A DNA stretch of 21,103 nucleotides, taken from assembly GCA_023457135.1 (NCBI GenBank), contig JAEWMO010000070.1, forward strand, positions 1 through 21,103. The letters are read 5' to 3'. A program made the translations under genes and the position numbers. Source of the DNA: Methanobacteriota archaeon. GTDB lineage: Archaea; Halobacteriota; Methanomicrobia; Methanomicrobiales; Methanoculleaceae. This document shows, piece after piece, positions 13,126 through 20,192 of the stretch. The notes under the pieces were generated by a model. That model searched no databases, was not told where the DNA came from, and saw only the letters and a program-made list of their open reading frames with translations. The first letter of the stretch is position 1. Each line of letters opens with the position of its first letter.

Positions 13126-16100
13126 ATGGACAACGACCGGGTGAAGGGAATTTGCCCGATAACGCTCCTTTTTGCGCTGACAGTGCTTATCTGCGCGCTG
13201 ATAGCACCGGCAGCTGCTGAGACCCTGCCCGACAGGGTCTATGTGAACGCATCGTATGACGATGAAACACCCGACTATGGGATACTGAACTTCTCGAGCA
13301 TTCAGGACGCCATCAACGGCGTCACGGAGGGCGGGGAGGTCTGGGTCTACAACGGGACATACAATGAGTCGGTCGTGATCGATCGAAGCATGACCGTCAC
13401 GACTGTCTCATACCTTGAATGCCCTGACCTTGATGGGGTGACCCTCGACGCCATGGGTGCGCATACCGGTGTCGAGATCATCGCAGATCAGGTCTCTTTC
13501 TCCGGGTTTAAGGTCGAAAACGCCTCCGGGGTCGGGATCTATGCCCATGGTGCCAGCGCGGTCGAGATCATCCACAACAACGTCTCGGTCCTCGAGGAGA
13601 TCTATGCGCTCACCTATGGCATCGTGGTCCAGGTCGGCACGGATGTCTGCATAGAGGGCAACGAGGTGCGTGCCATCGGGAGCAGCACTCAGGCGGGCAT
13701 CACGGTCGATGAGGTGACCGATGCCTGCATCCACGACAACTACGTCGTGGCGGTCTCGCAGCACCAGGAATCGGCAGCCTTAGGGCTGAATCCCATTGTG
13801 ATTCGTGTCGCACCTGACCTTGAAGAAGAAGATGACCCGGCCTTCGCTGTCGAGGACGCTGATCATTCGATAGAGTCTCTCGGGGTTCTGATCATCAGGA
13901 GTGCCGATGTCGTCGTCGAGAACAACCGGGTCGTATCCGTGGGCGCCTGCACCCCGGATGAGCCGGATCTGCACCACTCGGCCGTTGGGGCCTGGGGTAT
14001 CCGGTCCGGCAACTCGGAGGGCCTGAAGATCCTGGAGAATAACGTCACGGTCGTCGGAATGGCTCTCGACGCAGCCTGGACCGTCGGTATCCTCGGCCAC
14101 GGCGAGAACGCGCTCGTCCAGAACAACACGGTCGAGGTTGTCACCGAGTCCCGGGTCGTCCTGCCAGTAGGCATCGTGATCTCCGATGCCGAGAAGGGGC
14201 AGGTTCTCGATAACGAGGTCGAGGTAGAGGCCACCTGCATCGGCGATCCCGACGGAGAAGGCGGCAGCCCGGAGTCCACCGGCATCATAGCCGACAATTC
14301 GCCGAAAGCCCAGGTTCTCAGGAACGACGTTCGATACACGCTCACCGTCACCGACGCAGGCCAGCTGGCCATGACGTCGGCAGCGGGTATCCACATTCGC
14401 GGATGCGACGTGTCCCGGGTGAGTGAGAACATCGTCATCATCCAGACCGGGATCTTCAACCTGCCGGTCGACGGTGACGAATCCACTCAAGGCGAAGAGT
14501 CCCTGACTCTGGGGGTCGGGAGGGTTAAAGGCATCGACGTCGAAGTGAGCAACGAACCCGAGATCTGCGATAACGTCGTGCATGCCTTCGGCACTGTCAT
14601 GGCCTACGATGAGACTACCGGGGAACTCAATGTGGGCGCCCTCTCCGCTCTCGTCCTGACAGGCATCCACGTCTGGACCGCCTCCGACGACCTCCTCGTG
14701 AACCCCGTGGTCCACGAGAACGTGGTCGTGGTCAGGGCGCAGACGCAGACCAATCTCGTCCCCGGACTGTTGCTCGATGAAGAAGAGGTAAAAGCTGCCC
14801 TTGCAGACAACAGCGCTCTGTGCGCCCGTTATGTCGGCATGATGCAGGAGAGTGAGGAGTTCTCCGTCGCAGCGTGCCTCGCGGACACCGAAGGCCTGTC
14901 GACCCTCACGGGGAGCGACCTTGAGTTCGAACCGAACATCAATGAGGCGACCTTCGCCGCCGCACTCACGGTAACAGCCGGCATCGTCCTCGAAGATGTC
15001 CTGAACCCGGAGGTCTGCTGCAATTACGTGCCGGTGTACCAGGACGTCGCCGTTATTGCGGCTGACCTGCCGGTCAATGATGAGATGCTTACGGCTCCTC
15101 TCTCGTTAGGGCTTATCGACCAGGTCTTCTCGGATGAACAGGTGCGGCAGGCGGTCCTGCTCGGCCTCATCGACGAGAACGGCAACGAGTGGCAGAGTCT
15201 CTCCGAAGAGGACAGAGCGGCGATCACGGATGCCGTCCTGGCCGGAGATACCGGTGTTCTTGCAGCCTATACCGAAGGCGAGACGCTCACCGGGTATCAG
15301 GCACTCATGGAAGACGGGGAAGCGTTCGAGTTCCTGAGCGGAACCCGGCTTGCAGCCACGATCCCGCTCTCGGTAAGCTGCGGCGTTTATGTCAACGACG
15401 CCGAGGGAGACGTGGTGGTCCACGACAACGAGATCGAGGTAGAGACCAGCGCCGCCGGCATTGCATACGCGGCTGGCGACGAACTCGATGCGCCCGACGC
15501 AGCGGCCGGATCCGCCGGCATTGTTGCGGCGTTCGGTCTTGTCGGAGAGGGTGACTCCATCGACGTCGAAGAGAACTGCATCCACGTAACCACCAACGGA
15601 GCATTCCTGAGCGACGCCCTTGGAGGCGCAAACGAGACCGCCGACGCAGCGGCAGGCACCGCGAACCTCCTCCTCGCGGTTGGCGTCAGTGCAGCCGCAG
15701 ACGAGTGCGCCGTGAACAACAACAACATCGCTGTCGCGCAGGGCAGCCTGGCCCTTGCCCGGGCGTTGAACATGGTGAAGGACAGGACGGCCCTCAGCGT
15801 TGCCGCTGCGGCGGGCGTGGGCGTCGGCATCATCCTCGATGCGGATGAGGTCTTCGACCTGGATACCTACGAGCCCGCTCTCCCTACACCGGACGAAGAG
15901 TTCGCGGACATCGTCCAGGGCAACACCGTCTCGATCACGACGGAGAACCGTGCTTTCTCGTTCGCCGAGATGCTGCTCCCCGCACCCCTTGACGGGTCGT
16001 CGAACGCGCTCTCCGGCGCGGCAGGAGCCGCGGCGAGCTTCGGCATCGTCGCACCCGAGGCTGACGTGCTCGATAACGTCGTCAGCACGACCGCGAACCA

Positions 16101-17355
16101 GAGCAGCGTTGCGGGCGCATCCGTCCTTGAAATGCCCGTCCCCGCCTTACAGGCAGCGGAGATCGACCTGCCCGGCGCCGGGGCCGCAAACCTGGGAGTC
16201 GCTGTCTCCAGCGGTATCCTGACCGTGCGCTCCTACATAGAGGGCAACACCGTCTACACAGAGGCGAACTCGGAAGTGATCGTTGAGGCGGAGACAGAGG
16301 AACTCCTCGAGGACGCCGGCATCCTCGCCGGCACCGTGGTGGCCGACGTCGGCATCGTGAGCCTGAGCCCCTCCTACATCGATGGGAACACCGTGGACGG
16401 AGCGGCATTCGCGAGCATCGAAGGCATGGTCGACGGCGACCGGGTGGACACTGGCTTCCTGATCCTGGGCCTGGACCTCGGCATCCTCTCGGTGGGCAGC
16501 GATGCGACATTCAACAACATCCACAACGGCTACATCGGGCTCCCCTACTACTACGAAGAGGAGGAGTACGAGCCCTACGCCTTCTACAACTGGTGGGGCG
16601 ACGCGAGCGGCCCGTCCGGGCTCGGCCCAGGCACGGGAAGCCCGGTCACCGGCACTATGAACTACGAGCCCTGGCTGACGCAGCCGGCGGACGTCGTCCT
16701 CGAGACCGGCAAGTCCTGTTTCGGCCTTGAGATCGGGTCGCCCAACATCGGCGGCGACGGCAACCGCACCGGCCTTGAGCCGGGCTGGAACACCCTCTCG
16801 TTCCCGCTCGCGCTCGAGAACAACACCTGGCAGGCGGTCACCGGGGCCGGCGACGGTCTCGACTACGCGGTCGCCTGCACCTGGGACGCCGTCGGCCAGC
16901 GGTGGGTCCAGGTGACCGGTGCAAGCAAGATCAACCCGCTCGACGCGGTCTACATCAGGATGAACGATTACGACCGTCTCACGGTCGCGATCAGCCCGGA
17001 GATCACGAGCCCGCCGAAGAAGATGCTCCGGGCGGGGTGGAACCTGGTCGGCCCGGCGTATGACCTGGAGAACGGGCCGATAGGCGCTCCCTACCTCTGG
17101 TGGGGAGAGCCCTACGGGACCCCGGTCACCAGGACGCTCGCCTCCGTCGAGAAGACACCGGCCGGCCTCATGGGTTACAACGTCGTCGTCTCCCCGTCCA
17201 TCAACCCCGAATCCTGGGTCTATATCCCGGGTGACGGGACGGAGCCCGATATGGACGCCACCTGCGGCTACTGGGTCTACATGAAGAACCCCGTCGAACT
17301 TGCCGGGTTCTCCTCGACCCCCCTCCCCATGCCCGAATGGGCCTGGGACCTGTGA
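13126..17355 (+). CDS. Giant secreted right-handed beta-helix surface protein
   Basis: A 1409-residue acidic protein. Residues 1-31 are a signal peptide (hydrophobic stretch ending APAAA). From about residue 40 (FSSIQDAINGV, GGEVWVYNGTY) to 1150 it is a parallel beta-helix of the NosD/pectate-lyase type, with about 20 rungs bearing the Asn ladder N-x-V/I-x-V (HNNVSV, EGNEVRA, ENNRVVS, QNNTVEV, QGNTVSI, EGNTVYT, DGNTVDG). NWWGDASGPSG at about 1155 is the usual end-of-helix motif. Two GWN-type modules close the protein: GWNTLSFPL (1220) and GWNLVGPAY (1304). No C-terminal transmembrane anchor is visible. Rungs are short at the N-terminus and interrupted by long Ala/Glu-rich loops later. ATG 13126 is preferred over a GTG at 13117 because GGTGA precedes it. 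Likely an envelope or adhesin-like protein; a ligand cannot be inferred. Followed after 36 bases by an anchored secreted protein. Confidence 0.9.
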   Translation: MDNDRVKGICPITLLFALTVLICALIAPAAAETLPDRVYVNASYDDETPDYGILNFSSIQDAINGVTEGGEVWVYNGTYNESVVIDRSMTVTTVSYLECPDLDGVTLDAMGAHTGVEIIADQVSFSGFKVENASGVGIYAHGASAVEIIHNNVSVLEEIYALTYGIVVQVGTDVCIEGNEVRAIGSSTQAGITVDEVTDACIHDNYVVAVSQHQESAALGLNPIVIRVAPDLEEEDDPAFAVEDADHSIESLGVLIIRSADVVVENNRVVSVGACTPDEPDLHHSAVGAWGIRSGNSEGLKILENNVTVVGMALDAAWTVGILGHGENALVQNNTVEVVTESRVVLPVGIVISDAEKGQVLDNEVEVEATCIGDPDGEGGSPESTGIIADNSPKAQVLRNDVRYTLTVTDAGQLAMTSAAGIHIRGCDVSRVSENIVIIQTGIFNLPVDGDESTQGEESLTLGVGRVKGIDVEVSNEPEICDNVVHAFGTVMAYDETTGELNVGALSALVLTGIHVWTASDDLLVNPVVHENVVVVRAQTQTNLVPGLLLDEEEVKAALADNSALCARYVGMMQESEEFSVAACLADTEGLSTLTGSDLEFEPNINEATFAAALTVTAGIVLEDVLNPEVCCNYVPVYQDVAVIAADLPVNDEMLTAPLSLGLIDQVFSDEQVRQAVLLGLIDENGNEWQSLSEEDRAAITDAVLAGDTGVLAAYTEGETLTGYQALMEDGEAFEFLSGTRLAATIPLSVSCGVYVNDAEGDVVVHDNEIEVETSAAGIAYAAGDELDAPDAAAGSAGIVAAFGLVGEGDSIDVEENCIHVTTNGAFLSDALGGANETADAAAGTANLLLAVGVSAAADECAVNNNNIAVAQGSLALARALNMVKDRTALSVAAAAGVGVGIILDADEVFDLDTYEPALPTPDEEFADIVQGNTVSITTENRAFSFAEMLLPAPLDGSSNALSGAAGAAASFGIVAPEADVLDNVVSTTANQSSVAGASVLEMPVPALQAAEIDLPGAGAANLGVAVSSGILTVRSYIEGNTVYTEANSEVIVEAETEELLEDAGILAGTVVADVGIVSLSPSYIDGNTVDGAAFASIEGMVDGDRVDTGFLILGLDLGILSVGSDATFNNIHNGYIGLPYYYEEEEYEPYAFYNWWGDASGPSGLGPGTGSPVTGTMNYEPWLTQPADVVLETGKSCFGLEIGSPNIGGDGNRTGLEPGWNTLSFPLALENNTWQAVTGAGDGLDYAVACTWDAVGQRWVQVTGASKINPLDAVYIRMNDYDRLTVAISPEITSPPKKMLRAGWNLVGPAYDLENGPIGAPYLWWGEPYGTPVTRTLASVEKTPAGLMGYNVVVSPSINPESWVYIPGDGTEPDMDATCGYWVYMKNPVELAGFSSTPLPMPEWAWDL

Positions 17356-17391
17356 GGGCGGGGGCCCACCAACCCTTTTTGAGGAACAACC

Positions 17392-18513
17392 ATGAAGCGA
17401 AGACCAGCACCACGAACCACAGCCATCCTCACGCTCCTCATCGCCGTCAGCCTCCTCGCCGTCCCCGCGCTCGCGGACGACGATGACCTGTCGACAATCC
17501 CCCACTTCTTCTACGGGCAGGTCCACGATGTGGACGGCAAAAACGTCCCGGCAGGCTCGATCATCGTCGCATCGGTCGCGGGGAGCCCCGCGGGAACGAT
17601 CACCGTGACCACGGCGGGCCGGTACGGGACCGACTACGGAGACGGCGATAAACTCCTCGTCTGGACTCCGACCGTGCAGCCGGGCGACACCATCGTCTTC
17701 CACATCGGCGGGATTCTGGCAGTCGAGTCGGCAGTCTACGAGAGCGGCGGCCTCACGAACCTGACGCTCACCGCGAGCGCACCCATCCCCACCCCAACCC
17801 CCACGCCGACAGGCGGAGGCGGCGGAGGCGGCGGAGGATCGCACCCCACCCCGATCTCCACCTCCACCCCGTCCGTACCGGCGGCACCCGTCGGGCAGGC
17901 GTCTCTCCCTCTCTCGGCGACCGGTGAGGTCAGCGAATCGGTGACGGTCAGGACCGGCGACGGCGTCGGTTCGCTGACCATCGGCGAGGGCACGCGTGCC
18001 CGCGACGCAGGCGGAGATCTGCTCGGCGAAGTGACCATAGCCCGCGCTGACCCCGCTGCGGTGCCCCCGACCCCTCCGGGGACGGCGATCGGCTTCGCCC
18101 TCACCTGCGGGCCGGCCGGCGCCACCTTCGACCAGCCGGTCATCATCACCTATACGCTCTCCGAGGAGGAGTGGGAGGGGGTCAGTGACCTCGCCACCCT
18201 GCAGGTGATGTGGTACAACCCCGGAACCGGCGAGTGGCAGGAGGTCCCCGCAACCGTGGATCCGGCAACCCGGACCGTGACGGCGCAGGTCTCGCACTTC
18301 AGCCTCTTCGCCCTGACGTGGGCCGCCACGTTACCGGGGGAGACGGCCACCCCGGCCGTGACCGGAGCGCCGGGAACCGTGCCGGGCGCCGAGGTCACGC
18401 AGGGTGAACCGGATGCAGAAGCCGCTGGGGACCTTCCCATGGCCGCCATCGCCATGGTCGCAGGGACCCTCGTGATCATCGCGGCAGGGTTCCTGCTGCT
18501 CAGGCGGCGCTGA
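17392..18513 (+). CDS. Secreted, C-terminally membrane-anchored surface protein with Gly-rich linker
   Basis: A 373-residue protein with a signal peptide (1-28, ending PALA). Its parts are: a beta-rich domain (about 32-127; HFFYGQVHDVDGKNVPAGS, carboxypeptidase-regulatory-like); a linker of Thr-Pro repeats and nine glycines (about 128-165, Gly run 141-149); a second beta domain (about 170-315; FDQPVIITYTLSEEEW, YNPGTGEWQEVPATVD, VSHFSLFAL) of the kind found near the C-terminus of archaeal surface proteins; a Thr/Pro/Gly-rich stalk; and one transmembrane helix (about 348-369) followed by RRR. It therefore faces outside and is held in the membrane. GAGGAA precedes the ATG by five bases. It follows the beta-helix gene after 36 bases (containing a T5 run), so the two may form an envelope pair; that functional link is inferred. 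Confidence 0.85.
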   Translation: MKRRPAPRTTAILTLLIAVSLLAVPALADDDDLSTIPHFFYGQVHDVDGKNVPAGSIIVASVAGSPAGTITVTTAGRYGTDYGDGDKLLVWTPTVQPGDTIVFHIGGILAVESAVYESGGLTNLTLTASAPIPTPTPTPTGGGGGGGGGSHPTPISTSTPSVPAAPVGQASLPLSATGEVSESVTVRTGDGVGSLTIGEGTRARDAGGDLLGEVTIARADPAAVPPTPPGTAIGFALTCGPAGATFDQPVIITYTLSEEEWEGVSDLATLQVMWYNPGTGEWQEVPATVDPATRTVTAQVSHFSLFALTWAATLPGETATPAVTGAPGTVPGAEVTQGEPDAEAAGDLPMAAIAMVAGTLVIIAAGFLLLRRR

Positions 18514-18525
18514 CTCCCCATCCTA

Positions 18526-18542
18526 TTTTTCCGTTCCCGGAA
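18526..18542 (+). terminator. T5 run and small hairpin after the anchored surface protein
   Basis: TTTTT at 18526-18530, 13 bases after the stop, leads into TTCCG-TTCC-CGGAA (18529-18542). An archaeal oligo-T terminator is the likely reading. Confidence 0.45.
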
Positions 18543-18590
18543 CCTTGATGCGCCGGCAGAAGAGACCCTGAAGGGGGACCCGGGACCGCC

Positions 18591-19184
18591 ATGATACTTC
18601 CGCCTGCATTCTACGAACGGGATACCGTGACCGTCGCAAGGGACCTGTTAGGGTGCCTGCTCGTCCACCGCGAGGAGGCGGGGACGACGATGGGCTGGAT
18701 CGTCGAGGTCGAGGCCTATCTCCGGGACGACCCGGCGGCACACTCGTTCCGGGGTGAGACGGCGAGGAACCGGGCGATGTTCGGGCCGGCGGGGCATGCC
18801 TATGTCTACCGGATCTACGGCCTGCACACCTGCGTCAATATCGTGACCGGGCCCGCGGGGGTCGGGGAGGCGGTCCTCGTCCGGGCGCTCGAACCCGCCT
18901 GCGGGATCGACCTGATGCAGGCGCGGCGGGGGACCGACGACCCCCTCGCGCTCGCGAGCGGCCCCGGAAAACTGACGCAGGCCCTCGGCATCACGATGGA
19001 CCTCGACGGGACCTCGCTCTCCGGGGGTCCCCTCCAGGTCTGGTCGCCCGAGAGCCTCCCCGGCCGCCTGCCGGAGGGGTGGCCGGGGGAGATCGTCCGG
19101 ACGACCCGGATCGGGATCACGAAGGCGGCGGACCTCCCCCTCCGGTTCTACCTCAGGGGGAGTCGTTACGTCTCGCGGCGGTGA
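18591..19184 (+). CDS. mpg: DNA-3-methyladenine glycosylase (AAG/MPG family)
   Basis: This 197-residue enzyme matches the AAG/MPG family: the catalytic Glu41 in VEVEAY (human Glu125) with the base-flipping Tyr43 (human Tyr127), His51 in AAHSFRGETARNRAMFGPAGHAYVYRIYGLHTCVNIV, and ASGPGKLTQALGI in the C-terminal half. The protein removes alkylated and deaminated purines (3-methyladenine, hypoxanthine) from DNA as the first step of base excision repair, acting as a monomer without metal. Length is normal for the microbial form. ATG 18591 has GGGGGA 12 bases upstream, a rather long spacing. The 3' end overlaps the convergent ferredoxin-domain gene by 19 bases. Confidence 0.94.
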   Translation: MILPPAFYERDTVTVARDLLGCLLVHREEAGTTMGWIVEVEAYLRDDPAAHSFRGETARNRAMFGPAGHAYVYRIYGLHTCVNIVTGPAGVGEAVLVRALEPACGIDLMQARRGTDDPLALASGPGKLTQALGITMDLDGTSLSGGPLQVWSPESLPGRLPEGWPGEIVRTTRIGITKAADLPLRFYLRGSRYVSRR

Positions 19185-20080
19185 CCCCCGCCGGGGCCCC
19201 GGCGGCGGACCAGGCCCCCTTCCACCGCCTGGCCCTGGAGCGTTATCGTCTTCTCGGCCACCGGGATCTCTTTTCCCGCCCGCTTGAGGGCCTCATCGAC
19301 GACATACCGCACCCCGCTGCAGCAGGGCACCTCCATGTGCAGGACGGTGATCGACTGGATAGCGTGCCGCGAGAAGATATCCGCGAGTTTCGTGATGTAG
19401 CCGGCGACGTCCGCGTCGAGTTTCGGGCAGAAGATGAGCAGGACCCTGTCCCGCAGGAACTCCCGGTGAAACTCCCCGTATGCGAAGGGAACACAGTCCC
19501 CGGAGACGAGGAGGTCCGCGTCGTCGAAGTAGGCAGCGGCAGGATTTGCGAGCGTCAACTGGATGGGCCACTGCCGGAGTTCCGACTCCACCCGTGCGGC
19601 CTGCTCCGTCTCCGCGGCCTCTTCCCGGAGAAGGCTCCTTGCCACGGTACCCGGACACGCGGTCTCTCTTCCGGGGAGGGTCCGTGCCATGGAGCCCGGG
19701 CATGCCGCCGGGCCGGCGGGGGTCTCGTGCGGGGGGACCGGGATCTCGTGGGCGTTCAGGTAATCGATTGCCCGGCTGTAGAGGGCCTTCTCATTGTGGC
19801 CGAGGAGGTGCTCGAGGTGCGCCCTGATGACGGCCTCGCCCTGGGGGACGATCTTCTCCATCACCGCCTCCTCGCTGTACGGCCCGGCCTCCCGCTCGAC
19901 GACGCAGATCGCCCCTTCCGGGCACGTCCCGACGCAGGCGCCGAGCCCGTCGCAGAAGAGGTCGCTCACGAGCCTTGCCTTCCCGTCAATGACCTGGAGC
20001 GCTCCTTCCGGGCAGTCCGGTATGCAGACCCCGCACCCGGTGCACTTCTCCTCGTCGATCTCGATGATCTTTCGCTTCAT
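19166..20080 (-). CDS. Ferredoxin-domain iron-sulfur protein with conserved CPG/CCSG C-terminal domain
   Basis: A 304-residue protein. Residues 1-65 are a dicluster-type ferredoxin domain: Cys13, 16, 19, 23 in CTGCGVCIPDCP, and Cys43, 49, 53 in CDGLGACVGTCP, where the second motif has Leu in place of one ligand, as is usual for this anaerobe family. After a helical segment come CPGS (Cys127) and LRQWPIQL, then DADLLVSGDCVPFAYGEFH, FCPKLD and MEVPCCSGV, the conserved cysteines of the family's C-terminal domain. The family is widespread in anaerobes but has no proven reaction; it probably transfers electrons. Unusually, the CPGS segment is duplicated with a 15-residue period (Cys127 and Cys142). 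GGAG precedes the ATG at 20080. The last residues (Arg/Gly-rich) overlap the glycosylase 3' end. Confidence 0.9.
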   Translation of the reverse strand: MKRKIIEIDEEKCTGCGVCIPDCPEGALQVIDGKARLVSDLFCDGLGACVGTCPEGAICVVEREAGPYSEEAVMEKIVPQGEAVIRAHLEHLLGHNEKALYSRAIDYLNAHEIPVPPHETPAGPAACPGSMARTLPGRETACPGTVARSLLREEAAETEQAARVESELRQWPIQLTLANPAAAYFDDADLLVSGDCVPFAYGEFHREFLRDRVLLIFCPKLDADVAGYITKLADIFSRHAIQSITVLHMEVPCCSGVRYVVDEALKRAGKEIPVAEKTITLQGQAVEGGLVRRRGPGGGHRRET

Positions 20081-20192
20081 TCCGCTCCTCTCCGTATGAT
20101 TCAGTCTCTACGTTGCCGATGGTCAAAAGCGTTTGCGACAGAGGATCCCGGCATGAAAGCAGTTATCCGGGAGCGGAGAGAACTGTAGAGTA

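Noticed and set aside
13780..14715. Minus-strand open frame of 311 codons within the beta-helix gene
   Set aside because: It mirrors the beta-helix repeat codons and has low-complexity Asp/Gly/Val composition without a start signal.
16147..18297. A 716-codon open frame on the minus strand across the 3' part of the beta-helix gene and the anchored surface gene
   Set aside because: It is antisense to two well-supported secreted proteins, is Arg/Gly/Asp/Val-rich with no domain, and arises because high-GC codons leave few stops on the opposite strand.
20153..20188. An 11-codon open frame (MKAVIRERREL) with an AGAGGATC site just before the last gene
   Set aside because: Too short to support from one sequence; it may be a chance frame, although a leader peptide cannot be excluded.
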